Numbered from the stretch's first letter, positions 10,535 through 19,437 are shown. The stretch: DNA of 64,000 bases from Alteromonas sp. LMIT006 (GCF_024300645.1 NZ_CP101291.1:310001-374000), one strand, 5' to 3'. A program made the numbers and translations. Notes: generated by a model from the sequence alone, not told the origin.

Positions 10535-12188
10535 ATTTTCCGTTTTTTTTGGCTCATTGATTGCAGCCCTGGCATTGTTTGCTGCACCAATTTTCGCTAA
10601 TACATTATTAGGAGTGGATTACAAACGCTTAAATGATCAAGCTGGACAAATAACTCTGACTTTTTCGGAATTGCCTCCAAGAGTCAATCAGGTGAGCGAA
10701 GCTACACAGACCTCTCTGACATTTCGCAACACCTCAATGGCACCAGAACAACTGGTACACATTGACGTGTCTCAGTTTGCCACCTTTGTTGATGCCTTGG
10801 AAACCTTCCAAGAATCCGGTTCAGCCAAACTCGTCATTAGCCATCAAAAAGCCGCAACAATTAATCAGAATCAAAACGGTAATCAACTCTTGATAGATGT
10901 GATTGCCAAACCAGAGCAGGCGTTGACTGCACAACTTGTCGCTGGTTATAGCGGTAAGCCGATTTCGTTGGATTTTCAGGATGTGCCGGTTCGTCAAGTC
11001 CTGCAAATTATTGCGCAAATCAATGGCTTTAACTTAGTCACAACCGATACCGTCAATGGTGCTGTAACGTTGAACTTAAATAATGTGCCATGGGATCAAG
11101 CGTTGGATATGATCCTAAATATCCGAGGGTTAGACAAACGAATCCAAGGCAATATCTTACTCATTGCGCCTCGAGATGAGCTCAATGCGCAAGAAGCCGC
11201 TGAGCTACAAGCGCAACAACAAGTCCAGAAGTTAGTCCCTCTTAGCAACAAAAACATTGCCGTCAATTATGCCAAAGCATCGGATTTGGCCACTCTGTTG
11301 CGCTCGGCTAACGGCGGTCTTTTGTCATCACGCGGTTCTGTGGCAGTTGATGAACGCACCAACACCTTATTGCTCAGAGATACCAATGACTCGATCGCCG
11401 CGATTGAAACCCTCCTTGCAACTCTGGACGTACCGGTAAAACAGGTCAGAATTGAATCTCGCATGGTCACGGTCAGAGACAACTTAGATAAACAATTGGG
11501 TGTACAGTGGGGTCTCACTGCCCAAAATGGGAGTTTTCGTACTGCGGGTAGCGCGGCGGCAAATAATGCCACAACCATTGGTGGTGAAACGGATTTATCG
11601 CAACGCCTTAATGTCAGTCTTCCTGTCACTTCGCCCGCTGGACGCATTGGCTTGCAAGTAGCTAAACTCATGGACGGGACGATTTTAGACCTTGAACTTT
11701 CCGCGTTAGAAAGTGAAAACAAAGGTGAAATCATTGCCAGTCCACGCATTACCGTGGCCAATCAGCAAGAAGCATACATAGAGCAAGGAACTGAAATCCC
11801 TTATGTCCAAGCGACCTCTTCAGGAGCAACGTCGGTAGAATTCAAAAAAGCCGTACTTAGCCTAAAAGTCACGCCACATATCACACCGGACAATCGGATT
11901 ATTTTGGATCTGACGGTCACGCAAGATACCCGAGGAGAAACGGTTACCACTCCCACTGGGCCTGCGGTAGCAATTGATACTCAAGAGATCAAAACTCAAG
12001 TATTGGTGCAAAATGGCGAAACGGTCGTGTTAGGCGGTATTTTTCAGCAAATAAACACAGACGATGTGGCCAAAGTCCCAGTCTTAGGCGATATGCCGAT
12101 TGTGGGTAGGCTGTTTAAAAACGAAGTCAATATTGAACAAAAACGTGAGTTATTGATCTTTGTTACACCTAAAATTATCACAGATTAA
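10527..12188 (+). CDS. pilQ: Type IV pilus secretin PilQ
   Basis: This 553-residue protein forms the outer-membrane ring through which the pilus passes. It has a signal peptide (about residues 1-24), one AMIN-like peptidoglycan-binding region (about 30-130), an STN/N0 domain with ISLDFQDVPVRQVLQIIAQ, an N1 secretin_N domain (about 235-300) and the C-terminal secretin channel with VPVLGDMPIVGRLFK near the end. It is shorter than the roughly 700-residue Pseudomonas PilQ because it carries only one AMIN-type region. It closes the pilMNOPQ operon; aroK follows after a 163-base spacer. Confidence 0.95.
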   Translation: MFRFSVFFGSLIAALALFAAPIFANTLLGVDYKRLNDQAGQITLTFSELPPRVNQVSEATQTSLTFRNTSMAPEQLVHIDVSQFATFVDALETFQESGSAKLVISHQKAATINQNQNGNQLLIDVIAKPEQALTAQLVAGYSGKPISLDFQDVPVRQVLQIIAQINGFNLVTTDTVNGAVTLNLNNVPWDQALDMILNIRGLDKRIQGNILLIAPRDELNAQEAAELQAQQQVQKLVPLSNKNIAVNYAKASDLATLLRSANGGLLSSRGSVAVDERTNTLLLRDTNDSIAAIETLLATLDVPVKQVRIESRMVTVRDNLDKQLGVQWGLTAQNGSFRTAGSAAANNATTIGGETDLSQRLNVSLPVTSPAGRIGLQVAKLMDGTILDLELSALESENKGEIIASPRITVANQQEAYIEQGTEIPYVQATSSGATSVEFKKAVLSLKVTPHITPDNRIILDLTVTQDTRGETVTTPTGPAVAIDTQEIKTQVLVQNGETVVLGGIFQQINTDDVAKVPVLGDMPIVGRLFKNEVNIEQKRELLIFVTPKIITD

Positions 12189-12351
12189 ACTTGAACATTG
12201 GCGCTAAGACTGAGATAATCTCGCGTCTCGAAAATTTCACGAGGAAATTGGCGTCATGGCTCGTAGCATGCCTACGGCGTGACATGTGCTGGGATTAAAC
12301 ATTACTGAGCCCCAAGCATTTCTTTCACATTCACAAGCGAATTATCCAGAT

Positions 12352-12867
12352 ATGGCTGAAAAACGTAATATCTTTTTAGTTGGTCCTATGGGTGCTGGCA
12401 AAAGCACTATTGGTCGCCATCTAGCTGACGAGTTACATTTAGAGTTCTTCGATTCTGACCAAGAAATCGAGCGCAAAACTGGCGCTGATATCTCATGGAT
12501 CTTTGACATCGAAGGGGAAGATGGTTTCCGCAAACGCGAAGCAGAAATGATCAACGAGTTAACCGACCGCCAAGGTATTGTGCTTGCAACCGGTGGTGGT
12601 TCTATTATCAATTCAGCAGTACGCAACCGTCTATCTGCCCGAGGTATTGTGGTCTATCTCAAAACAACCATTGATAAGCAGGTTGCCCGTACTCAGCGCG
12701 ACAAACGTCGTCCATTATTACAAGAAGACGATCCTGAAATCGTACTAACCAAGCTTGCCGAAGAGCGCAATCCATTATATGAAGAAGTCGCAGACTATAT
12801 TGTCGATACTGACGAGCAAAGCGCACGTGCGGTTGCCAATCAGATCATGCAAAAAATCGGTCACTAA
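12352..12867 (+). CDS. aroK: Shikimate kinase I
   Basis: This enzyme phosphorylates shikimate with ATP in aromatic amino acid synthesis. I place the start at ATG 12352, giving 171 residues (E. coli AroK has 173) and the expected N-terminus [11 protein letters not shown]; the frame is open further upstream to a GTG at 12286, but that extension has no family counterpart. The Walker A loop GPMGAGKST, substrate residues in FDSDQEIER, the GGGS loop and the lid arginine in RRPLLQ are all present. The upstream spacer contains a CGTAG/CTACG hairpin (about 12262-12276). It precedes aroB by 28 bases. Confidence 0.95.
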   Translation: MAEKRNIFLVGPMGAGKSTIGRHLADELHLEFFDSDQEIERKTGADISWIFDIEGEDGFRKREAEMINELTDRQGIVLATGGGSIINSAVRNRLSARGIVVYLKTTIDKQVARTQRDKRRPLLQEDDPEIVLTKLAEERNPLYEEVADYIVDTDEQSARAVANQIMQKIGH

Positions 12868-12895
12868 TATCGTTAAATTATGAGCAAAACGCCCC

Positions 12896-13963
12896 ATGCA
12901 CACTCTTACCGTTGAACTTGGGGCGCGTAGCTACCCCATTATCATCTCTCCAGATTGCTTAAACCAAGCAACTATTTCACCTTTAGTGAAAACCAATAAA
13001 GTTGTCATCGTCACGAACGAAACCATTGCGCCTTTGTATTTATCGCAAGTTGAAAACGCGTTGGACGGTTTTGCTGTATCGCATATCGTATTACCAGACG
13101 GCGAGCAATACAAAGACTTAACGCGCTTTGAGCAAATCCAGACGTTTCTACTCGAGCAACATGCCTCGAGAGATACTACGTTAATCGCTTTAGGCGGTGG
13201 GGTTATAGGCGATCTAACTGGTTTTGCCGCGGCATGCTTTCAGCGCGGAATTGATTTTATCCAGATGCCAACGACATTGTTATCACAAGTCGACTCATCG
13301 GTTGGCGGTAAAACAGCCGTCAATCATCCGCTTGGCAAAAATATGATAGGCGCTTTTTATCAACCCAAAGCGGTGTTCATCGACCCTAAAACATTGAATA
13401 CTTTGCCTGCAAGAGAATTTGCTGCCGGGATGGCCGAAGTTATCAAATACGGTGTGATTTACGATGGGGCATTTTTTGCCTGGTTGGAACAAAACACGGC
13501 CGCCCTGAAAGCCTTAGATTTACCAACCTTGCGCTATGCTATTGAGCGCTGTTGCGCCATTAAAGCCGAGATTGTGGCGCAGGACGAGCAAGAGCGTGGA
13601 CTGCGTGCCTTGCTTAATTTAGGACATACGTTTGGTCATGCTATTGAAGCCGAAATGGGCTACGGCAACTGGTTACATGGTGAAGCCGTTGCAGCTGGTA
13701 TTAATATTGCCTCAAAAGTCGCTATGGCGCATAACATGGTGACTGCATCTGATTGTCAACGCATTGAAGCACTACTTGAGGCGTTTGACTTACCCATTGT
13801 CGGTCCTGAAGATATGAACTATCAAACCTATGTAAAACATATGGCACACGACAAAAAGGTACAGGCGGGTAATATACGCTATATTTTACCTACCGGTATT
13901 GGTTCGGCGATTGTTACCGACGCAGTGGATACTGAAATTTTGACACAAATTTTAGGTGCTTAA
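12896..13963 (+). CDS. aroB: 3-dehydroquinate synthase
   Basis: This 355-residue, NAD- and metal-dependent enzyme converts DAHP to 3-dehydroquinate, step two of the shikimate pathway. It has the NAD-binding loop [14 protein letters not shown], the substrate and phosphate motif [13 protein letters not shown] with [11 protein letters not shown], and the metal-ligand histidines in [12 protein letters not shown] and [11 protein letters not shown]. Length is normal (E. coli 362). It lies 28 bases after aroK. A GC-rich hairpin follows the stop, so the transcript may end or pause before the damX remnant. Confidence 0.97.
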   Translation: MHTLTVELGARSYPIIISPDCLNQATISPLVKTNKVVIVTNETIAPLYLSQVENALDGFAVSHIVLPDGEQYKDLTRFEQIQTFLLEQHASRDTTLIALGGGVIGDLTGFAAACFQRGIDFIQMPTTLLSQVDSSVGGKTAVNHPLGKNMIGAFYQPKAVFIDPKTLNTLPAREFAAGMAEVIKYGVIYDGAFFAWLEQNTAALKALDLPTLRYAIERCCAIKAEIVAQDEQERGLRALLNLGHTFGHAIEAEMGYGNWLHGEAVAAGINIASKVAMAHNMVTASDCQRIEALLEAFDLPIVGPEDMNYQTYVKHMAHDKKVQAGNIRYILPTGIGSAIVTDAVDTEILTQILGA

Positions 13964-13973
13964 CCATAAAATG

Positions 13974-13992
13974 AGCCCCATCACACGGGGCT
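13974..13992 (+). terminator. Possible weak terminator or hairpin after aroB
   Basis: AGCCCC (13974-13979) pairs with GGGGCT (13987-13992) across a 7-base loop, 11 bases after the aroB stop. The run after the stem is TATCC, not a clear U tract, so it is a stable hairpin but only a weak intrinsic terminator candidate. Confidence 0.35.
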
Positions 13993-14128
13993 TATCCTGA
14001 TATCACAACTACATGAATGACTTGATCACTTAATTCATTACTCGTCACAGCGAATTATTGTCATCGGCGAGACAGTCGCCGAGCTGCAATTATTGTACGA
14101 GCTCTAGGACTCAAGCTTAGAACAAAAT

Positions 14129-14524
14129 ATGTTCGATAATGACGTATTGTTCAGCTTGCCTAATAACGTTTGGTTATTGCAATTAGTCGGTGTGCAAGAC
14201 CACGATGCAATCATGCAATACGTTAAAACTCATGCCTTGCAGGATCAAACATGGCTGTATCAAACCCAAAAATTCAGAGGCAATTGGTATGCTCTGCTGC
14301 TCAATATTGATTTTGCAACTAGGCAAGAGGCGCTCAGCATTGTAAACTCATTGCCACCAGAAATCATTGCTGCAGGCCCATTTGCTAAATCAAGTCTTGC
14401 AGTACAACGTGAAATACTCGTAACTGATGAGAATAACCAAACACCGCGCATGTTTAAAATGGGCAGGTGGCAAAAAAAAGTTAGTTCCAGAGATCCAACG
14501 CTGTCTTCCAAAACGCGGCATTAA
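14129..14524 (+). CDS. DamX-like protein reduced to its SPOR domain (possible damX remnant)
   Basis: The 131-residue frame aligns over about residues 7-96 with the C-terminal SPOR domain of DamX, the cell-division protein that binds denuded peptidoglycan at the septum: LPNNVWLLQLVG, then WLYQTQKFRGNWYALLL and LPPEIIAAGPFAKSSLAVQREI. It occupies the damX position between aroB and dam. The cytoplasmic part and membrane anchor of normal DamX (about 300-400 residues) are absent: the frame has a TAG at 14105-14107 just upstream and aroB ends only 165 bases before. No signal peptide is visible. The 3' end runs 98 bases into dam in another frame, although a TAA in the dam frame sits at 14421, exactly where a DamX of usual length would stop. 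It may be a pseudogene or a stand-alone SPOR protein. Confidence 0.6.
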   Translation: MFDNDVLFSLPNNVWLLQLVGVQDHDAIMQYVKTHALQDQTWLYQTQKFRGNWYALLLNIDFATRQEALSIVNSLPPEIIAAGPFAKSSLAVQREILVTDENNQTPRMFKMGRWQKKVSSRDPTLSSKTRH

Positions 14525-15254
14525 TCGCTTAATCGAGCCTTTTGTCGGTGGCGGTTCTGTTTGTTTAAATACAAGTTATGAATCGTACTTACTCAATGAT
14601 ATGAATGCGGACTTGGTCGGTTTTTATCAAGCACTCAAATCTGACATTTCTCGTTATATCGATGCAACCAGTGATATGTTCACTCCAGAACACAATTCCG
14701 CAGAGTCTTATTATGCCTTACGAGATGAGTTTAATCAGTGTAGTGAACCATTTCGCCGCGCGTGCTTATTTTTGTATCTCAACCGTCATGGCTTTAATGG
14801 CTTGTGTCGTTATAACTCCAAAGGTGGTTATAACGTACCATTTGGCCGCTATAAAAAACCTTATTATCCTGAACCTGAACTACACCAAATGTCCGCCAAA
14901 TTACAATCGGCTCAGTTGATGCAAGGGGATTTTGCTGATGTCTTTGCACAAGCCCAAGAAGGTGATGTGATTTATTGTGATCCGCCGTACACCCCTCTTA
15001 CGGTGACCGCGCATTTTACTACTTATGCGGGGAATGCTTTTTCTCACTCAGAACAGATGCGTCTGGTTGAATGCGCTAAACGTGCTCAGCAAGATGGTAT
15101 TACTACCGTTATTTCCAATCACGATATTTCAGAAACCCGGCAACTTTACACGGAAGCCACTCGGATAAAACGCTTACAGGTTCATCGCTCAATTTCACGT
15201 CTCGCTCAAGGTAGGGTGAAAGTAAGGGAGTTGCTTGCGATCTATAGCGCTTAA
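14427..15254 (+). CDS. dam: DNA adenine methylase (GATC)
   Basis: This 275-residue enzyme methylates the adenine in GATC, guiding mismatch repair and replication control. It shows the alpha-class order of motifs: the AdoMet-binding LKWAGGKKKL at residues 10-19, EPFVGGGSVCLNT at 38-49, and the catalytic DPPY at 185-188 in YCDPPYTP. Length matches E. coli Dam (278). The start ATG 14427 gives the family N-terminus but has no strong ribosome site, and it lies inside the overlapping SPOR frame. It ends 5 bases from the tail of the opposing DUF2970 gene. Confidence 0.95.
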   Translation: MRITKHRACLKWAGGKKKLVPEIQRCLPKRGINRLIEPFVGGGSVCLNTSYESYLLNDMNADLVGFYQALKSDISRYIDATSDMFTPEHNSAESYYALRDEFNQCSEPFRRACLFLYLNRHGFNGLCRYNSKGGYNVPFGRYKKPYYPEPELHQMSAKLQSAQLMQGDFADVFAQAQEGDVIYCDPPYTPLTVTAHFTTYAGNAFSHSEQMRLVECAKRAQQDGITTVISNHDISETRQLYTEATRIKRLQVHRSISRLAQGRVKVRELLAIYSA

Positions 15255-15259
15255 TCAAG

Positions 15260-15457
15260 CTAACCTAACATTGCCTTGACCCAAACCACCAAGGTCGCAA
15301 TGAAACACAATACAAAAATAACCCCAACAATGAGATAAGGCACAAAAGAATTTGCTTTAGCATCTTGTTCGTAATTAGCCTGGGATTGTACCCCGATGGC
15401 ACTTGCCGCAACGGATTTGATAATTTGCCAAAGACTTGGTTTCACAATCGTTCTCAA
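15260..15457 (-). CDS. DUF2970 small membrane protein
   Basis: This 65-residue protein belongs to the DUF2970 family: an N-terminal SLWQIIKSVAASAIGVQSQ segment followed by NYEQDAKANSF and one membrane span near the C-terminus (about residues 41-62). Function is unknown. The frame opens with TTG 15457; a GTG at 15445 is an equally plausible start, since neither has a strong ribosome site. It lies 5 bases after the hypothetical gene 15463-15858 and is likely cotranscribed with it. Confidence 0.75.
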   Translation of the reverse strand: MRTIVKPSLWQIIKSVAASAIGVQSQANYEQDAKANSFVPYLIVGVIFVLCFIATLVVWVKAMLG

Positions 15458-15462
15458 AAAAA

Positions 15463-15858
15463 CTATTGCGTATTAGGACGGTTTGCCCCACCTGACGAAT
15501 AATCATTGTTATTATTCGGTGTGAGTAATTCGAGCAAATCAAGGTAATGAAATGTCCCTGAATTAGAATCAGAAAACACCCAATCCAACCAGCTTACTTC
15601 ATTTTGTTTGGCGGCAAGACATTGATTGAGTTGTTTTTGAGCGGTTTGAGATAATTCTGCTGGTATGGAGGGACGAGTGATTGAACTTAATGGGTTAGAC
15701 ACCAAAGATGTCGAATGAACATCACTTATGGAAAACATGGAATCGGTCTGCAAAAAAGCATAGCAATCCTTGGTTTTGCTATGTGCCAAGTAAGAATCGA
15801 TGCCTACTACTGCAACCGCGAAAACCGCAAAGGCTACTACTTTATTTGAAATAACCAT
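15463..15858 (-). CDS. Hypothetical protein with N-terminal membrane segment
   Basis: I do not recognise this 131-residue protein. I place the start at ATG 15858 because AGGACAGG lies just upstream; the frame is open 25 codons further. The first 25 residues form one hydrophobic segment, a membrane anchor or uncleaved signal, and the rest is a polar, Ser/Asn-rich domain with two cysteines (DCYAFL and NQCLAA) and a C-terminal tail PNNNNDYSSGGANRPN. It shares its direction and probably its transcript with the downstream DUF2970 gene. A terminator at 15905-15941 separates it from the porin gene upstream. Confidence 0.6.
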   Translation of the reverse strand: MVISNKVVAFAVFAVAVVGIDSYLAHSKTKDCYAFLQTDSMFSISDVHSTSLVSNPLSSITRPSIPAELSQTAQKQLNQCLAAKQNEVSWLDWVFSDSNSGTFHYLDLLELLTPNNNNDYSSGGANRPNTQ

Positions 15859-15904
15859 AACCTGTCCTAGTTGAATATATGTATTAAGTATAAACCACTT
15901 TCCT

Positions 15905-15941
15905 ATAAAAACAAATGCTAGATGCGTGAACACCTAGCATT
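15905..15941 (-). terminator. Intrinsic terminator after the TorF-type porin gene
   Basis: Read on the reverse strand, AATGCTAG and CTAGCATT pair perfectly (8 base pairs, 12-base loop) and are followed by TTTGTTTTTAT. It lies 37 bases past the porin stop. Confidence 0.75.
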
Positions 15942-15977
15942 CGTTTAGTACACTTTTTAAACAAATAAGTTCAAAAA

Positions 15978-16598
15978 TTATAAGTCGAATGATTTACTCA
16001 AAGACAAGTACAAAGACTCAGAATCATCTAGGTCAGAACCGCTTACGACTAGACCTAAGCCTACATCAAACTCACCCACCGATGTACCGTAACCAAATTC
16101 AAAGTATTCGCCTTCAGTGTCCTTACCAAAGAAACCAGCCGTCGCATACAGACCGTTTTCACCTGCAACCGTTAGGCCAACAAAATCATAATCTACGTCC
16201 ATTTCGGCGCCTACTGGGCCATCCCATGTACCAACTGAATACTCAAGACTGAACATACCTGCGCTTAAACCAAAGTTAAACTCGTTATAAGCAGAATCAA
16301 AATCACCTGTGTATTGATAGGTGGTATAGCCGATGCTACCACTTACTCCATCAGTGATGTCAAAACCGTACCCACCGTATAAATCGACTTCCAGACCATC
16401 TTCAACTTCAGCAGTCCAAACGCCGGCATAAAAACCACCATTTTCATAATCAACACCCGCAGAGGCTGATGCAGATTCCGTTTGCTGGATTCCACGGAAG
16501 TGATAGTCAGATACAATGCCAACATTTGCAGACCAATCAGCCATAGCCGTTGTAGATAGTAAAGCAGCACCGATTACGGTTAATTTTGCTAGTTTCAT
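15978..16598 (-). CDS. TorF-family putative porin
   Basis: This 206-residue exported protein is of the family often called TorF or 'gcw_chp' outer-membrane beta-barrel. The start ATG 16598 has GGAG 8 bases upstream and yields a clear signal peptide (about residues 1-20, ending AMA before DWSANVG). The mature part opens with the family hallmark WSANVGIVSDYHFRGIQQT and continues in alternating aromatic/glycine strands, ending in the barrel-typical terminal LSLSKSFDL (C-terminal Leu with Phe at -2). The protein is very acidic. Transport substrate is unknown. It stands alone between a terminator and a long upstream regulatory region. Confidence 0.85.
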   Translation of the reverse strand: MKLAKLTVIGAALLSTTAMADWSANVGIVSDYHFRGIQQTESASASAGVDYENGGFYAGVWTAEVEDGLEVDLYGGYGFDITDGVSGSIGYTTYQYTGDFDSAYNEFNFGLSAGMFSLEYSVGTWDGPVGAEMDVDYDFVGLTVAGENGLYATAGFFGKDTEGEYFEFGYGTSVGEFDVGLGLVVSGSDLDDSESLYLSLSKSFDL

Positions 16599-16944
16599 GT
16601 GTTTCTCCATTGAGTAAAATTAAATTCTTAGCACTTATCGACAGTGCTTTAGAGGAATTGAGCAAATAAAGTTCGCCTTACGAAAAGTTATTCAAAATAC
16701 GAGCCAACTCTGTAAGCTGTTGTTTAATAAGAACTAAAACAATAAAATAAATAGATTTTTACATTTATTTAAACTCGCAAATGGCTTAATTGCACCAATA
16801 TTGAGCATAGCGCCCCATCCTAGCTCATCACCATAAGAGCGTTACATAACTTGTATTTACCTAAACTGAGATTGCATTTGGGATAAAGAGGTAATCTCGT
16901 GTAAAATGCTAAAAATTTTTTTCCATATCCAAAAGGCCGGCCAG
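16599..16944. other. Divergent intergenic region between porin and rpe
   Basis: No gene is visible in these 346 bases. The porin leader holds a 6-base stem AGCACT/AGTGCT at 16629-16647. On the forward side, TTGGGA (about 16876) and TAAAAT (about 16900) spaced by 18 bases form a possible promoter for rpe, and GAGATT/AATCTC (about 16869 to 16896) form an inverted repeat around the -35 area. Confidence 0.4.
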
Positions 16945-17619
16945 ATGAAACCCTACTTAATCGCCCCTTCCATATTGTCTGCAGATTTTGCTCGTCTTGG
17001 TGAAGAGGTTACCTCTGTCATCAATGCGGGTGCGGATGTTGTGCATTTCGATGTAATGGACAACCATTATGTCCCCAACCTTACTTTTGGCGCACCAATT
17101 TGTAAGGCATTGCGCAATTATGGCATTACTGCCCCGATTGACGTGCATTTAATGGTATCGCCAGTCGACAGTTTAATTGAACAGTTCATTACAGCCGGTG
17201 CAAGCATGATCAGCTTTCACCCTGAAGCGTCGCAACACATTGACCGCAGTATAGAATTGATTAAGGCTGGTGGTTGCCAGGCTGGACTAGTGTTAAACCC
17301 TGCAACACCATTACACATTCTAGAACACGTATTATACAAACTGGATTACGTGTTATTAATGTCGGTTAATCCGGGCTTTGGCGGACAAAAATTCATCCCC
17401 CATACGTTGACCAAAATAGCGCAAGTGAAAGCATTGTGCGCTCAGGTGAATCCGGACATCCGCATTGAAGTCGATGGTGGAATTGGCCCTGCCAATATTG
17501 CAGAAGTGGCTGCTGCAGGTGCTGACATGTTTGTCGCAGGCTCGGCGATTTTTAATCAACCAGATTATAAGCAAGTGATATCGCAAATGCGCGAGCAACT
17601 TGCCACTGTAACATCATAA
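16945..17619 (+). CDS. rpe: Ribulose-phosphate 3-epimerase
   Basis: This enzyme interconverts ribulose-5-phosphate and xylulose-5-phosphate in the pentose phosphate pathway. From ATG 16945 the protein is 224 residues (E. coli 225) and starts with the family N-terminus [16 protein letters not shown]; the frame opens 13 codons earlier without family support. The TIM-barrel metal ligands are present in [18 protein letters not shown] and the phosphate loops [12 protein letters not shown] and VDGGIG. In E. coli the order is dam-rpe-gph-trpS; here gph is missing and trpS follows rpe after 12 bases. Confidence 0.96.
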   Translation: MKPYLIAPSILSADFARLGEEVTSVINAGADVVHFDVMDNHYVPNLTFGAPICKALRNYGITAPIDVHLMVSPVDSLIEQFITAGASMISFHPEASQHIDRSIELIKAGGCQAGLVLNPATPLHILEHVLYKLDYVLLMSVNPGFGGQKFIPHTLTKIAQVKALCAQVNPDIRIEVDGGIGPANIAEVAAAGADMFVAGSAIFNQPDYKQVISQMREQLATVTS

Positions 17620-17631
17620 GAGAAATAGAAC

Positions 17632-18636
17632 ATGACAAAACCTGTGGTATTAAGTGGCTGTCAGCCATCTGGACAACTTACAATTGGCAACTACATGGGA
17701 GCGCTCAAACAATGGGTTGCCATGCAAGAAACACATGATTGCTTGTACATGATTGTTGATTTGCATGCGATCACAGTGCGTCAAAATCCGGCTGATTTGA
17801 CAGCTGCTTGTTTGGATGGCCTTGCGTTGTACCTGGCCTGCGGTATCGACCCACAAAAAAGCACGATTTTCATGCAATCGCACGTCCCTGAACACGCACA
17901 ATTATCCTGGGTGCTAAACTGCTACACGCAAATGGGTGAGCTCAATCGCATGACCCAGTTCAAAGACAAATCTGCTAAAAACGAAAACAACATCAATGTC
18001 GGCTTATACAGTTATCCCGTGTTGCAAGCAGCAGACATCTTGTTATACCAAGCCAATGAAGTACCTGTAGGTGAAGACCAAAAACAGCACCTTGAATTAA
18101 CCCGAGATATTGCCACGCGTTTTAATAATTTATACGGCGATGTCTTTACTTTACCTGAGCCTCATATTCCAAAAGCAGGTGCTCGAGTCATGAGCTTGCA
18201 AGAGCCGACCAAAAAGATGTCAAAGTCGGACGACAATCCTAATAACTTTATTGGATTATTAGAAGACCCCAAAAAAATCACTAAAAAAATCAAGCGTGCC
18301 GTGACCGACTCTGATGAGCAAGCGAACATTTATTTCGATCCTGAGAACAAAGCCGGTGTCTCGAATCTTTTGTCGTTATTATCGTGCACCACAGGTCGTA
18401 GTATTGATGATTTGGTTCCTGAGTACACTGATAAAATGTACGGTCACCTCAAAAGCGATGTTGCAGATGCTGTTGTGAGCATGCTTGAGCCCATTCAAGC
18501 CCGCTTTGCAGAAATTCGCAGTGACCAAGCTTATTTGCAAGAAGTCATGCATCAGGGTGCCGAAAAAGCCTCTGCTCGAGCAGCAAAAACGCTCGCTGAT
18601 GCTTATCGTGCGCTGGGGTTCATTCCTGCCCAATAA
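17632..18636 (+). CDS. trpS: Tryptophan--tRNA ligase
   Basis: This 334-residue class I aminoacyl-tRNA synthetase charges tRNA-Trp. It has the HIGH-like motif in [14 protein letters not shown] (residues 11-24), the tryptophan pocket segment [10 protein letters not shown], and the KMSKS signature (about 193-197, KKMSKSDDN). The length equals that of E. coli TrpS (334). It follows rpe by 12 bases and precedes pabA by 15, so rpe, trpS and pabA may share a transcript. Confidence 0.97.
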   Translation: MTKPVVLSGCQPSGQLTIGNYMGALKQWVAMQETHDCLYMIVDLHAITVRQNPADLTAACLDGLALYLACGIDPQKSTIFMQSHVPEHAQLSWVLNCYTQMGELNRMTQFKDKSAKNENNINVGLYSYPVLQAADILLYQANEVPVGEDQKQHLELTRDIATRFNNLYGDVFTLPEPHIPKAGARVMSLQEPTKKMSKSDDNPNNFIGLLEDPKKITKKIKRAVTDSDEQANIYFDPENKAGVSNLLSLLSCTTGRSIDDLVPEYTDKMYGHLKSDVADAVVSMLEPIQARFAEIRSDQAYLQEVMHQGAEKASARAAKTLADAYRALGFIPAQ

Positions 18637-18651
18637 CACACGACACCAAAC

Positions 18652-19218
18652 ATGATCTTAGTCATTGATAACTTCGATTCATTTACCCACAACCTAGCTC
18701 GGTATTTTGTTGAGCTAGGTTGCGAAGTAGTGGTCAAACGAAATAACGAGATAACCCTTGATGAAATCGGGGCACTTGCTCCAGATGCGATTGTAATTTC
18801 ACCCGGACCATGCACTCCGAATGAGGCTGGCATTAGTTTAGAAGTCATTAAGCAGTGCCATACTCACTATCCAATTTTGGGCGTGTGTCTGGGACATCAA
18901 GCGATTGCACAAGCCTTTGGAGCTAATATCATAAGAGCACCACACGCAATGCATGGTAAAGTATCGACCATCCGCACAGCCAGTGGCGTATTATTCAACA
19001 ATCTACCTGAGCAATTTACCGTCACCCGATATCACTCTTTAGTCATCGAGCCAAACCGCTTACCCAGTGGTTTTGTCGTTACCGCGACAACTGATGACAA
19101 TGTTATCATGGCAATCGAAGCCCCTACAAAACGCCTATTCGGCGTGCAATTTCATCCTGAGTCGCTTCTGACAGAACACGGTCATGCCGTGTTAAACAAC
19201 TTCTTATTACAAATTTAG
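18652..19218 (+). CDS. pabA: Aminodeoxychorismate/anthranilate synthase glutaminase subunit
   Basis: This 188-residue class I glutamine amidotransferase supplies ammonia to PabB (folate) or TrpE (tryptophan). It has the oxyanion segment SPGPCTPNEAG, the nucleophile Cys in GVCLGHQAIAQAFG (about residue 79) and the catalytic His/Glu pair in FHPES (about 168-172). PabA and TrpG are hard to separate by sequence. I favour PabA because no other trp genes are nearby and because pabA next to astC/argD is a known arrangement in related marine gammaproteobacteria. Confidence 0.88.
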   Translation: MILVIDNFDSFTHNLARYFVELGCEVVVKRNNEITLDEIGALAPDAIVISPGPCTPNEAGISLEVIKQCHTHYPILGVCLGHQAIAQAFGANIIRAPHAMHGKVSTIRTASGVLFNNLPEQFTVTRYHSLVIEPNRLPSGFVVTATTDDNVIMAIEAPTKRLFGVQFHPESLLTEHGHAVLNNFLLQI

Positions 19219-19320
19219 TCGAAGTTAGCATGCGCTTTTTGGTCATTTTGACCCGCGATTAAAAAAGATAAAAAATATTTTTAAATATTTACGCACACTT
19301 TTTGAACTGAGTTCGGATAC

Positions 19321-19349
19321 TTATGCAGAGTTTATGCATGCTTTATGCA
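19321..19349. promoter_or_regulatory. Three phased TTATGCA repeats upstream of astC
   Basis: TTATGCA occurs at 19321, 19332 and 19343, exactly 11 bases apart, so all copies face one side of the helix. The array lies about 100 bases before astC, within a 231-base gene-free spacer, and looks like a multi-site operator. An inverted repeat CCTTTAT/ATAAAGG follows (about 19363-19387). The binding factor is not known; ArgR is one candidate, but the repeats do not match its usual TGAAT/ATTCA box. Confidence 0.45.
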
Positions 19350-19437
19350 AAACCCGCAAAACCCTTTATTTTACAAGGGATAAAGGCATTTACACCAGGC
19401 CGAAAAAGGCGTATTTTAGATACATTAAACGAAATAA

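Noticed and set aside
11267-11761. 164-residue reverse frame inside pilQ
   Set aside because: It is antisense to a well-conserved secretin and shows no domain or start signal of its own.
12286-12351. 22-codon N-terminal extension of shikimate kinase from GTG 12286
   Set aside because: AroK proteins begin just before the Walker loop as with ATG 12352; the extension has no family counterpart.
16599-16944. Searched for a tRNA or small RNA gene in the long porin/rpe spacer
   Set aside because: No cloverleaf, T-loop GTTCRANNC box or clear promoter-plus-terminator unit is visible.
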